33,091 nucleotides of DNA from Bacillota bacterium (GTDB taxonomy: Bacteria; Bacillota; Clostridia; Lachnospirales; Lachnospiraceae). Below, piece after piece: positions 1 through 7,838 of this stretch. The translations under genes and the position numbers were made by a program. Positions within the stretch are counted from its first letter, which is position 1. The number at the start of each line of letters is the position of its first letter. The stretch is from the NCBI GenBank assembly GCA_023415055.1, contig JAEZLZ010000096.1, positions 1 through 33,091 on the forward strand. The letters run 5' to 3'. The notes under the pieces are model-generated. The model did not search any database and had not been told where the DNA came from. It saw nothing but the letters and a program-made list of their open reading frames with translations.

Positions 1-125
1 AAGGTTTACAGAAGTTGTCTGCATAACGTAATGCTGTAGAAAGAAGAATGTCGGAAAGCCGTATGAGGGAGAACCTCACGTACGGTTTGATGAGGGGCGG
101 GTGAAATTTCACCCGCCTACTCTAT
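1..125 (+). mobile_element. Group II intron, 3' end only (domains V and VI)
   Basis: The sequence from about 55 to 88 folds as the 34-nt catalytic domain V: an AGC triad at 57-59, a stem of the GCCGTA/TACGGT type, and a GAGGGAGAACCTC tip. Domain VI follows at about 92-122. Its GGCGGGTGAAA arm (96-106) is perfectly complementary to 107-117, and the A at 119 is left bulged as the likely branch point. The intron should end about 6-7 nt after that A, near 125. The 5' part and any reverse transcriptase gene lie upstream of the window, so it cannot be told whether the intron is complete. Domain V and VI recognition is strong; the exact splice point is inferred. Confidence 0.85.
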
Positions 126-209
126 CGGCAGGCGCACGTTTGAAAGAGAGAAAGAAACCATAGCCTGCAACATGATAGACTATTATGGAGAGGAAAGTAT
201 ATATAATAT

Positions 210-238
210 TTGACGATAATTGTAAGTGGTAATATAAT
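210..238 (+). promoter_or_regulatory. Sigma-A type promoter of the 366-5405 cluster
   Basis: TTGACG at 210-215 and TATAAT at 233-238 are separated by exactly 17 bp. Transcription would start near 245 and give a leader of about 120 nt before the first ATG at 366. The -10 box lies inside the first copy of a 23-bp direct repeat. The second copy also contains TATAAT (318-323) but has no recognisable -35 box at the right distance. Confidence 0.7.
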
Positions 239-339
239 TAGCGTAGTGAGTATGTAACAGCTTGCTGATTACATACGATCGGAGCCGAAGATCATGAATG
301 CGTACTTTCATTCATGATATAATTAGCGTAGTGAGTATG
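232..339 (+). repeat. 23-bp direct repeats enclosing two hairpins in the operon leader
   Basis: The segment 232-254 (core AATTAGCGTAGTGAGTATG) recurs exactly at 317-339. Between the copies are two inverted repeats. GTATGTAA...TTACATAC spans about 250-277 and TCATGAATG...CATTCATGA spans about 292-318. Neither hairpin is followed by a T-run, so neither is an obvious terminator. They may be a short interspersed palindromic element of the kind common in Lachnospiraceae intergenic DNA, or a leader regulatory structure. No gene lies between 126 and 365. Confidence 0.7.
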
Positions 340-365
340 GTGAAATCAAAACCGGAGGGATACGA

Positions 366-950
366 ATGATAAGAGCAAAGATAGAAATCGATGAGATAAA
401 CTATGAGAATCTTGTTACAAAATTGATTCCGGTGAGATGGCTTCATCCGATTGCTAAAGTGGGGCTTCAATTCATTAAACCCAAGGATTCAATTATGCTT
501 CATATGTTCTCAAAATATAAAGCTCTGATGATAGATAAAATTAATACATATAGCGAAGGCACAGGATTTCACCTTTCTATCCGGGATGCAGAATTGAACC
601 AGGTAGAAAAAGGAGCCAAGGACATATTTGTGCTTTCTTTCAATTTCGATGAGATAGACTACAAACAAATAATTGGAAAGCTGCTCCCGATGATATTGGA
701 GAGTCTATCAAAAAGAGAGGATAAGCAAGGAGAACTCACCAGATATCTGACAGAGATGGGATCGTTGCCTCTTATCATGTCAGAAGCAGCTCTTAGTACG
801 ATATCGCAAAGAACAAAGGATGAGCTGCTTACAACAATCATTAATATCTACAAGGAGGATGTTGTCAAGGCAGTGAACCATTATTTATTGACTGAAAATG
901 AAATAACCTCAGAGATCTCCTCCCTCTATGCGGAGGTATTGCCATTATGA
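366..950 (+). CDS. Unknown soluble protein with an internal motif duplication
   Basis: I do not recognise the family. It is 194 residues, mixed alpha/beta in character and acidic, with no signal peptide or membrane segment. A motif of the form [IF]-D-E-I-[ND]-Y-x-x-[LI]-[VI]-x-K-L-[IL]-P occurs at residues 8-22 and again at 94-108, which suggests two copies of one ancestral domain. The start is supported by GGAGGG at 354-359, six bases before the ATG. The stop codon overlaps the start of the next gene (ATGA, 947-950), so the two are probably translationally coupled and function together. It is the first gene of the cluster driven from about 210. No function is assigned. Confidence 0.75.
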   Translation: MIRAKIEIDEINYENLVTKLIPVRWLHPIAKVGLQFIKPKDSIMLHMFSKYKALMIDKINTYSEGTGFHLSIRDAELNQVEKGAKDIFVLSFNFDEIDYKQIIGKLLPMILESLSKREDKQGELTRYLTEMGSLPLIMSEAALSTISQRTKDELLTTIINIYKEDVVKAVNHYLLTENEITSEISSLYAEVLPL

Positions 951-1726
951 TGATCCTTGAGCCATGGTGGGTACAGTGTATCAGCCTTTTATCGGATGGA
1001 TCCGTTCATGAGATCCGTTTATTGGATACAGATCGACCTTTTTATTATAATTATGAAATAAAATCAAATCTTGGCTGGAAGAATATCTGCAGTATCAGCT
1101 CCAGTCGAAGTCATTTGATGGGATTAACGAAGGAAGGCACGATAAATTTACGTGCCAATTCGTATATCTTTGAAGCCGCCAAGGAATGGAAGGATATCAT
1201 CAGCAGCAAGGCAGGCTATGAGATTTGCGTCGGATTAACGAATCGGGGAGTACTGCTTTACGAAATCAATGGGGAGCGTAGAAGCCATACCGGTAAGTTC
1301 CAAAATGTCAGAATGATTGCTGCTGGTAATCGAAAAGCATATGGTCTTTGCAATGACGGTTTGCTCTTTTGCTCGGATGGTATAAAAGACACGGTAATGG
1401 CAGAGGATTGGAGCGATATCATCGTACTGGCTGCGACAAATAGTAATGTTTATGGCTTATCGAAGGACGGATGGGTGCGTTCTCTATACTCTGCAGATGA
1501 GGAAGAGGTCTTAATCTGGAAGAATATGATCGATATCTCTGCAGGTGGTTCCCATCTGATCGGATTAACGAGAGAGAATACACTTTTATCTGCCGGAGAC
1601 AACAGCCGTCACCAGTGTGAAGTGAGTGGATGGAGAAATATAACACATATATTTACAGGCTGCTATCATACCTTGGCTATGAATCAGGACGGAGAGGTCA
1701 TGGCACCCTGTAATTACTGGGGTTAA
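947..1726 (+). CDS. RCC1-like beta-propeller protein
   Basis: The 259-residue protein consists almost entirely of repeats of about 38-42 residues with the pattern W-x-[DN]-I-x-x-[IL]-S-x-G-x-x-H-x-x-G-L-x-x-[DE]-G. Six repeats are clear, beginning near GWKNI, EWKDI, FQNV, DWSDI, IWKNM and GWRNI. A partial one at the N terminus (WWVQCISLLSDGSV) would complete a seven-bladed RCC1-type propeller. There is no signal peptide or membrane segment, so it is probably a cytoplasmic protein-protein interaction scaffold. The ATGA overlap with the preceding gene implies a fixed stoichiometry. The propeller fold is well supported; the partner is unknown, with the upstream protein the obvious candidate. Confidence 0.8.
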   Translation: MMILEPWWVQCISLLSDGSVHEIRLLDTDRPFYYNYEIKSNLGWKNICSISSSRSHLMGLTKEGTINLRANSYIFEAAKEWKDIISSKAGYEICVGLTNRGVLLYEINGERRSHTGKFQNVRMIAAGNRKAYGLCNDGLLFCSDGIKDTVMAEDWSDIIVLAATNSNVYGLSKDGWVRSLYSADEEEVLIWKNMIDISAGGSHLIGLTRENTLLSAGDNSRHQCEVSGWRNITHIFTGCYHTLAMNQDGEVMAPCNYWG

Positions 1727-1772
1727 TCCGATTTCAAGTAACTAATAAAGCTGTAGGGGAAGGGTGGTTTAT

Positions 1773-2258
1773 ATGTGGTTGAATATGAATGGATTTTTGA
1801 AGAGATTACTTCATAAGGAGCTTCCGGAAGTATCTATCCTCCTGGAGGACTACACACAAAGGGTGACGTTAAGAAATAATCGTACGAAGGAAAAGATACT
1901 CTTGGTAGATGAACATGGAAAATTAGTAAACTTTACCCACGCAGATATTAATTTTGATCGGGTGAATCAATTGGAGAATAATCATAATGCGGCTCTTCTA
2001 AGTGCTCCGTATGGTTTTCATGTAGATGGTTTCAGTGACGGAGTAGCCTTGGTATCGTGGACACTTTATCCGGACGGTAGATATTTTGAAGATGAAGATG
2101 GTTTCGGCGGAGAGAATTGTAATGAAACAACTGTATATGGATTTATTGATACCCATGGTAAAGTGTTGGTTCCTTTTCAGGATATGGATCGTGATGAGAT
2201 GGAACAGCTGAGGCATCTCGCACAAAATATTTGCTCATCAGAATGCATTCCAGGATAA
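1773..2258 (+). CDS. WG-repeat-like protein of unknown function
   Basis: It is about 161 residues from the ATG at 1773. A GTG at 1764 is in frame, but the purine-rich AGGGGAAGGG (1755-1764) is better placed for the ATG. The second half contains DGVALVSW and VYGFIDTHGKVLVPFQDM, which resemble the WG/KWG repeat pattern (G-F-I-D-x-x-G-K-x-V-x-P). WG repeats are usually ligand or protein interaction modules. The first 60 residues are basic and do not resemble anything I know. No membrane segment or signal peptide is visible. It sits 46 bp after the RCC1-like gene in the same orientation. Assignment beyond a WG-like module is not supported. Confidence 0.7.
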   Translation: MWLNMNGFLKRLLHKELPEVSILLEDYTQRVTLRNNRTKEKILLVDEHGKLVNFTHADINFDRVNQLENNHNAALLSAPYGFHVDGFSDGVALVSWTLYPDGRYFEDEDGFGGENCNETTVYGFIDTHGKVLVPFQDMDRDEMEQLRHLAQNICSSECIPG

Positions 2259-2398
2259 TTGTAATTTGAACTTGAATTAAAAAGCTGTCAGAGGCTTTTA
2301 ATAAGAGCATAGATATACTCAATATAAAGTAGTGAAGGATGCGCATCATAAATTACAATAATTATGCCGTAGGCGTCCACGGCAGAATGGAGACATGT

Positions 2399-2872
2399 AT
2401 GAGTGAACCAAATGCAGATGTACTTTTAACCCAAGTAAAAGAACTGGAAACATTAATTAATGACTCTAATCAGGTACTTAATCAAGCAGCTCCGGTATCA
2501 ACCCTGGCAACGGATTACGAACGGTCATTAAGTAAAAATGCAACAAAAATCGGTGTACAACTAAGCAGATGTGTCAGTAAGGGGAAGATTGAAGAGGCGG
2601 TAATCGGCGGTGCAATTCTTGGTGCGATCTGGGTAGGAGCTAAGGGGATAGACCTTTTCTCCAATTACAGAGCGAAACAGCAGGCAAAGGACTCGTTGCT
2701 TGCTTATTATAAGGAATTGATGGTCAAGAAGAGTCTGATTGATAAAAGAAGAGATGAGATAATTGAGAATCTAAGATCAAAGGCAGTCAAGTATGAGGAA
2801 GGACAACGAAAACTGCAGGAATTAGAGAGTCTCTTAAAACGGATAGAATTATTTGCGGCTAAGGTAGGGTAA
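2399..2872 (+). CDS. Small coiled-coil protein with a glycine-zipper hydrophobic segment
   Basis: It is about 157 residues from the ATG at 2399. The frame is open from an ATG at 2339, but GGAG at 2389-2392 is spaced correctly for the internal start. Residues about 1-60 and 100-157 are heptad-rich and charged, predicting coiled coils. Between them is a glycine-spaced hydrophobic stretch, EAVIGGAILGAIWVGAKG, like a glycine zipper that could insert in or cross a membrane. The 41 bp to the following large membrane-associated gene argues for co-expression. A membrane-anchored adaptor or oligomerising component is a reasonable guess, but the family is not recognised. Confidence 0.7.
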   Translation: MSEPNADVLLTQVKELETLINDSNQVLNQAAPVSTLATDYERSLSKNATKIGVQLSRCVSKGKIEEAVIGGAILGAIWVGAKGIDLFSNYRAKQQAKDSLLAYYKELMVKKSLIDKRRDEIIENLRSKAVKYEEGQRKLQELESLLKRIELFAAKVG

Positions 2873-2912
2873 TGGATTACTACATAATTAACGAATAAGA
2901 GGAGAGGTTATT

Positions 2913-4352
2913 ATGGATTATTTTGATGACATCTTAAATGTTTACGCGTACCTTAAAAGCAAACAGCAAAGTAGCTTAATCAATTTGGAACATACTGTGA
3001 AACAATATCAGAAGCTTGATAAAGGGTCTAACGAGATGGAAGAGCGACTGGATGATGCCCTAAGCCGTGCACGAAAACTAGCTAATTTGCTAGGTATCGA
3101 AGCGGATACACAGTCACCAAAGCCAGTAAAAGCTTCTTCGGAGGACATTCCTTCAATTTTTGATAGGATTAAGCTGCCGGAGCACTTTAATGTTGATCAG
3201 GAATTTGCAAAGCTGGCTGCTGAAGCAAAAGCCGCAGGTTTTACGAACGTTCAACCGGAAGAATTACTAACCTCGGATGAGATTGCACATGCACTTGCAT
3301 ATGAAGCGCAATTAGACGAGGAATACATAAAGACAACTCGACTGCAGAAGAAGGATCTTGCGATTATGTTCGTTGCTGTTGTATTGCAGGTACTGCGATT
3401 TTACATCAGTAGCTTTCTGAACCGAAATGTCGCTTCCTCACCCGATATGAACTCTCAAGGCCATTCGGTCCAGACAAGTCTGGGCAAGGCCGGTGAGTAC
3501 GCCAAGTCAGCTGCTGCGGTCTCCTCTACAGTGACTTTAGTTACCGGAGAACAGAATATCAAAGGAAATTTCAAGAGCGCAGCGTCAATTTTGAGAGACC
3601 CTATCCCTTATCTGCACCGGGAGCTACCTTATGAAGCTAAGGACAGTAAAATACTCGGACAAGATAAATATCTTGGTTGGATCTTTGGTGTGAGTAACAT
3701 CCTGACGGACAGCATGACACTTTATCCGATCAACTCCTATAAAGTGGCTGGAATGGAGCATGGGTCTTCCGGAGTGACTTTTTCAAAGATATCAACGATT
3801 AAAGATGTGTTAATGCCCATCGTTCAATACCATGGGACAGATACTGACCAAAGATCATTACTAGCAGCGATGCTTCGACAGGGTTCCGTATTATCTGCTT
3901 CTGACTGGAGTGATAAGGAACCGATGGAATGGCTGGAACAGACATTGCAGATTATAAGGCAGGTTGATAAGATCAAGAAATATTCCAACCGTTTGAAGAA
4001 GGTAAGCTCTTACCTGGCACAAGCTGGATTTGCCGGCTTCATAGATACCATTATTATTGCATTACACAGTGCTCTATATGATCCTGCTACCGACGGAGAA
4101 GGCAGGCTTTATGCGATGAGAACCAATAAAATAATTGTTTATTCGGGAGCGATTGCTGCAGGTTGCAACAGCATCCCAGCCATCGCAGCGCAGGATCTGA
4201 CAAAGCTTGATTTGGGAGGACTTCTGACTACAATCCTGCATTTTGCAGGAACGATGCGTTTTCGGATCAATGTAAAGGCAGAATTTTTAACCTCCAAGTA
4301 TCTGCAGGAAATTAATAAGGAGTTGGAGGAAATGAATGCATTCTTTGAATAA
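2913..4352 (+). CDS. Large membrane-associated protein of unknown function
   Basis: It is 479 residues with a good ribosome binding site (AGGAGAGG about 9 bases upstream of the ATG). The first 140 residues are hydrophilic and helical. A clear transmembrane segment follows (LAIMFVAVVLQVLRFYISSFL, about residues 148-168). The C-terminal 250 residues have several amphipathic or hydrophobic stretches, including LGWIFGVSNILTDS, FAGFIDTIIIALHSALYD and LDLGGLLTTILHFAGTM. The GQDKYLGWIFGVSNILT region and the SALYD...LYAMRTNKIIVYS region resemble, from memory, hypothetical proteins of Bacteroidota and Firmicutes, but I cannot name a family. No catalytic motif (Walker A, HD, nuclease, protease) is visible. 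The next gene begins 33 bp downstream. Confidence 0.75.
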   Translation: MDYFDDILNVYAYLKSKQQSSLINLEHTVKQYQKLDKGSNEMEERLDDALSRARKLANLLGIEADTQSPKPVKASSEDIPSIFDRIKLPEHFNVDQEFAKLAAEAKAAGFTNVQPEELLTSDEIAHALAYEAQLDEEYIKTTRLQKKDLAIMFVAVVLQVLRFYISSFLNRNVASSPDMNSQGHSVQTSLGKAGEYAKSAAAVSSTVTLVTGEQNIKGNFKSAASILRDPIPYLHRELPYEAKDSKILGQDKYLGWIFGVSNILTDSMTLYPINSYKVAGMEHGSSGVTFSKISTIKDVLMPIVQYHGTDTDQRSLLAAMLRQGSVLSASDWSDKEPMEWLEQTLQIIRQVDKIKKYSNRLKKVSSYLAQAGFAGFIDTIIIALHSALYDPATDGEGRLYAMRTNKIIVYSGAIAAGCNSIPAIAAQDLTKLDLGGLLTTILHFAGTMRFRINVKAEFLTSKYLQEINKELEEMNAFFE

Positions 4353-4385
4353 TTCAGAGAAATTTGAGGAAAGGACATACCACAA

Positions 4386-5405
4386 ATGAAAATCTTCAGA
4401 TTAATAGCAGCTTTTATCATCTTTTACTTTGGAATTACTGCTTTTAACAGTATGCTGCAATTAGCAAAGTGGTTGAGCTTTGGCAACCAATATATCGAAT
4501 ATGGTTTTTATGTTTTCATACTGATTCTAATACTTATATACGCGGTTTACCCACTCCTTCGCTATCTGTCAAAACCATCGCTGCGATTGGTGGAACTTAT
4601 GTTTCAGGGGGATAGAAAAGCCCTGAATCGTATGCGAAAGTATCTGTTGAAAACACTGCCGAAGGACAAGTCAAAGGCTCTGGAACAATATTCCCCACAG
4701 GATACTGATTCTATAAGACAATGGGTGAAAGAGTATCTGGAAGTACAATTGAGTGAGCTTGATACGATCATCAAGCAATATGCCTTCAGTATATCGGCTA
4801 CGGTTCTGGTCTCTCCGAACCCGTTTATTGATGGAATATCGATCCTTCTTGGCAACAGCAAGATGATATACGAGTTATCGAAAAGCCTGAATTTCCGATA
4901 CACGTGGAAGGAACTGCTGGATATGTATTTTGCCACGATGACGGAGGCCTCTATAACAGGCTTACTTGAGGAATTCGATGATGAACTGGAGGAGGTAATC
5001 GAAGAGATCGCAGAAGAATTTAGCGACTATATGAGTGAAGAAGCAGGAAGCACCATTGGTGATACTATTCCCTTCTTCAATATCCTGTTGAAAGCTTCAA
5101 GCCCGATCATTCAGGCATCAAGAAACTATGCCTATATAGTGTATAATGGACAACGCTTTATTTGTACAGTGAAGAATACCTACAGTGATAAGAAGCTCAC
5201 CTATGATGAGCTTAAGAAACTGGCACGAAAGGAATCACGGAAAGAACGGAAAAAGTATCTGCAGGAGATTCTAACGAAGCTGGCCTCCAACGGTACGACA
5301 TTAGCAAAGAACCAATTCAACAACTTCAAAGAAGGGGCGGGGAAGTGGTTCGGCACTTTACATAAGAAGAAGCAGTCAGACTGTTCCAATCCTGCCGCTC
5401 CGTAG
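4386..5405 (+). CDS. Membrane protein with a DUF697/YcjF-like domain
   Basis: It is 339 residues. Two N-terminal transmembrane helices (about residues 4-26 and 38-62) are followed by a basic helical linker. The central segment FSISATVLVSPNPFIDGISI then LLGNSKMIYELSKSL and FRYTWKELLDMYF matches the pattern of the DUF697/YcjF family (hydrophobic helix, N-P-x-x-x-D, helix, aromatic). A strongly acidic patch (LEEFDDELEEVIEEIAEEF) and another hydrophobic segment come next. The tail from about 275 on is lysine-rich and coiled, ending in a low-complexity stretch. It is the last gene of the cluster and is followed by a strong terminator. DUF697 proteins often partner with GTPases, but none is encoded here. 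Confidence 0.7.
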   Translation: MKIFRLIAAFIIFYFGITAFNSMLQLAKWLSFGNQYIEYGFYVFILILILIYAVYPLLRYLSKPSLRLVELMFQGDRKALNRMRKYLLKTLPKDKSKALEQYSPQDTDSIRQWVKEYLEVQLSELDTIIKQYAFSISATVLVSPNPFIDGISILLGNSKMIYELSKSLNFRYTWKELLDMYFATMTEASITGLLEEFDDELEEVIEEIAEEFSDYMSEEAGSTIGDTIPFFNILLKASSPIIQASRNYAYIVYNGQRFICTVKNTYSDKKLTYDELKKLARKESRKERKKYLQEILTKLASNGTTLAKNQFNNFKEGAGKWFGTLHKKKQSDCSNPAAP

Positions 5406-5435
5406 ATGAGAACCGGATTTATCTTTTCATATATC

Positions 5436-5493
5436 GGAAATGGCTGTTACAGAATAATTTCTGTAGCAGCCATTTCCTCTTTATCTTTTTTTT
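5436..5493 (+). terminator. Intrinsic terminator of the 366-5405 cluster
   Basis: The 17-nt arm at 5436-5452 pairs with 5461-5477 with one mismatch. A T-rich tract with eight consecutive Ts follows. The stem also lies just past the stop codon of the convergent methyltransferase gene and may act in both directions. Confidence 0.85.
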
Positions 5494-6254
5494 GCCCAGA
5501 TAATGGCACGTTTTGTTCTGTCATTCATCGGATTCTTATCATAATCTCCATAGAGAGTAACGATTTCCCAGCCGGACTGGTCCAGCCAATCCTTTACCTG
5601 AGAGAAGGTTGGAAAGTGTTTCTCTACATTGATTTCATAAGAAAATAATTCACAAACTTTTGGTGTTATTTCATAACGGCGTGAACTCCGGTCAATATGA
5701 GTTTCATTACTGTAGTCTCCACTGATTACGATATACTTCCCATAGGTTTCAAGATCATCCATGCCCTCAAAGCACACCCACTCTTTCTTGTCTTCACTGG
5801 ATTGCTCCGGTCTTTCATAACAATCAAAATCCAAATAAAGATATCCATATTGCTTTACACTGTCGTAAGCCTTATGAATAAAAAGCTTTTGAGCCTGTTC
5901 ATATGGCAATTCAGATTCGATGTTCAACAGAATATTTCCGGCTAGAATAACAATATCAAAATCCTTACCCCAATCCGATTTGATTGCATCCGCGTGATAA
6001 AAGTGTATGTTGGATAGACCATTTGCCTTTGGTGGAATTTTTTCGAGCATAAACTCATCGAAATCAAATCCGGTTACATCATGCCCTGCCTGTGCCAATG
6101 GCACGGTAATTCTTCCCCCACCACAAGCTACCTCAAGAATTCGCTTCGGTTCATTACCAACAATAGATAGAATAAGATTTACCTCTTCTGCCTGAATTAC
6201 CTCTTTTTCATAAATATCTGCATACCAGTGTCTTCTTAAAAATGTTTGATTCAA
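5481..6254 (-). CDS. Class I SAM-dependent methyltransferase
   Basis: The protein has the class I methyltransferase core. Motif I is RILEVACGGGRITVPLA, the acidic residue ending strand 2 is in VTGFDFDE, a motif II-like segment is FDIVILAGNILLN, and a C-terminal strand is WEIVTLYGDYD. This is the Methyltransf_25/Methyltransf_11 type. The substrate cannot be told. The longest reading begins with GTG at 6269. However, GGGGG (minus strand, about 6263-6267) sits 8 nt before an in-frame TTG at 6254, which I take as the start (257 residues). It is a stand-alone gene convergent with the cluster to its left and divergent from the MotA-like gene. Confidence 0.8.
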   Translation of the reverse strand: MNQTFLRRHWYADIYEKEVIQAEEVNLILSIVGNEPKRILEVACGGGRITVPLAQAGHDVTGFDFDEFMLEKIPPKANGLSNIHFYHADAIKSDWGKDFDIVILAGNILLNIESELPYEQAQKLFIHKAYDSVKQYGYLYLDFDCYERPEQSSEDKKEWVCFEGMDDLETYGKYIVISGDYSNETHIDRSSRRYEITPKVCELFSYEINVEKHFPTFSQVKDWLDQSGWEIVTLYGDYDKNPMNDRTKRAIIWAKKR

Positions 6255-6550
6255 TATATTAACCCCCACTTTGTAAGGAGAGCTAAAATATAGTCACTCC
6301 CCCTGAATTTAAGTAATTAAAGTAAGTAGATATCATATGTTATCACCCTTTCTGAACATTGATTAATGTAACAATTTTACTTTAAATCTTCTATAAGCAC
6401 AAGGAAGGATTCGATTATAATTATTTTCGCTTTACAGTACTATGGGATGATAATTCATAAATACTACTTAATATACTTCCCGGTAGTATTGATTCTCAGC
6501 GGTTAAATTGATATGCTGAAATTACAAATTCAAACAAAGGAGAAATCGCT

Positions 6551-7009
6551 ATGTTCATTTTATCATTTGCTGCAGTAATTCTTATTATGATTGCCATGCT
6601 TGCTTTTTCAGGAGGTGGTTTGGGTTCTGTTTTACTATTTGTGGATGTTCCCAGCTTACTGCTTTTATTGGTATTAACCATTCCAATCTTATTATCCTCC
6701 GGTTTGTGGAAGGATTTCAACAATGCGTTCCGAATAGGAATGGGTAAAAGGAAGGTTACCACGATTGCAGAAATAAAGAGAGCACTGGAAGCAATCATTT
6801 TAGTTAAAAATACTCTCATTTATGGTGCAGTATTCATCTCTATCTTTACTGCTATCCTGATTTTAAAGCAACTGGATGACATATCGACTTTAGGACCGAA
6901 CCTGGCTGTTATGTTAATTACTTTATTATATGCGCTGGCAACCAATATCGTATTATTACCTTTAAAATCAAGACTGCAAATTATGCTAATGGAACACATT
7001 CAGGATTAG
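6551..7009 (+). CDS. Minimal MotA/ExbB-like four-helix membrane protein
   Basis: At 152 residues it is much shorter than MotA (about 260-295), but the family pattern is visible. There is an N-terminal helix, a glycine-rich turn, FVDVPSLLLLLVLTIP (compare the F-x-x-x-P-S start of MotA helix 2), a short cytoplasmic part (about residues 55-85), and two C-terminal helices ending LGPNLAVMLITLLYALATN and the LPLKSRL motif, like the MotA/TolQ channel region. AAGGAG at 6537-6542 fits the ATG. The next gene, a membrane LuxR-type regulator, starts 9 bp later, so the two form an operon. No MotB/ExbD partner is present. The role could be sensory rather than motor. Confidence 0.65.
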   Translation: MFILSFAAVILIMIAMLAFSGGGLGSVLLFVDVPSLLLLLVLTIPILLSSGLWKDFNNAFRIGMGKRKVTTIAEIKRALEAIILVKNTLIYGAVFISIFTAILILKQLDDISTLGPNLAVMLITLLYALATNIVLLPLKSRLQIMLMEHIQD

Positions 7010-7018
7010 GGGAAACAT

Positions 7019-7657
7019 ATGAAAAAGCTCGTGATGAAGCTGCTAGCAATCTTTAGTTACCTTAGCATTCTTCTATACTTATCCGGATTTGACCTATTTG
7101 TATTGATCAATCTGAAATTATTAATTCTGACATTGATCGGGACCGTAATATTGAGTATTCCTCACTATCACAAGGATTGCTCGAAGGATGATGTGATGAA
7201 TATTATCGCAAAGAATGCAATAGCAACCGGTTATATTGAGACATTCCTGTATTTATTTGTACGTTTGAACAGTATAGAGGGATTTCATAATCTATTACCG
7301 GATATTGCTCTAAATTGCAGGCCGGCGTTATATGGTTTTATTATATTTGTTCTGTTTAGCGGTGATGAGAAAAAGCAAATACCAGGGGATGAGAAAGAGG
7401 CTTCGGAAGCCGTGGTGACGACAATATCGTTAGAAGATCAATATCAAAAATTGAAGGATATGGGATTAACTACTCGGGAAGTAGAGATTTCGCAGTTAAT
7501 AATCAGCGGATATTCCAATCACGAGATAGCAGAGGAGCTATATATCTCTGAAACAACGGTAAAGAAACATGTATCCAATATATTTAGCAAGCTGCAAATT
7601 ACCAAGAGAGAGCAGCTGATTACTATTCTGCAAAAGAAGGACCAAGGACTAAACTAA
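7019..7657 (+). CDS. Membrane-bound LuxR-family transcriptional regulator
   Basis: It is 212 residues. The N-terminal 120 residues contain about four hydrophobic segments (for example LLAIFSYLSILLYLSGF and LYGFIIFVLFS). The last 65 residues are a LuxR/GerE helix-turn-helix: LTTREVEISQLIISGYSNHE, then IAEELYISETTVKKHVSNIF and a KLQI ending. No receiver domain is present, so the membrane part is the presumed sensor. A ribosome binding site (AGGGGA) lies 6 nt upstream, and the start is 9 bp after the MotA-like gene. The dyad at about 6460-6491 in the promoter region is a candidate operator for autoregulation (inference). Confidence 0.85.
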   Translation: MKKLVMKLLAIFSYLSILLYLSGFDLFVLINLKLLILTLIGTVILSIPHYHKDCSKDDVMNIIAKNAIATGYIETFLYLFVRLNSIEGFHNLLPDIALNCRPALYGFIIFVLFSGDEKKQIPGDEKEASEAVVTTISLEDQYQKLKDMGLTTREVEISQLIISGYSNHEIAEELYISETTVKKHVSNIFSKLQITKREQLITILQKKDQGLN

Positions 7658-7687
7658 TTGAATAGTCGAAATAATCAAGGAACAGCT

Positions 7688-7746
7688 TACCATCTTAATC
7701 ACTTTTGCGATAGTTAACAGGAGTGACTTAAGATGGTAATTTTTTT
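7688..7746 (+). terminator. Intrinsic terminator after the LuxR gene
   Basis: TACCATCTTAATCACT (7688-7703) pairs with 7722-7738 across a loop, with one bulge. A seven-T run follows at 7740-7746. Confidence 0.85.
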
Positions 7747-7838
7747 AAAACATGATAAATAAATATGCTACCAAATAAAACTTATATCAGTCTAATTATT
7801 GTAATAGTCTATTGGTAAATACTAAGAGGTAAGAATGT

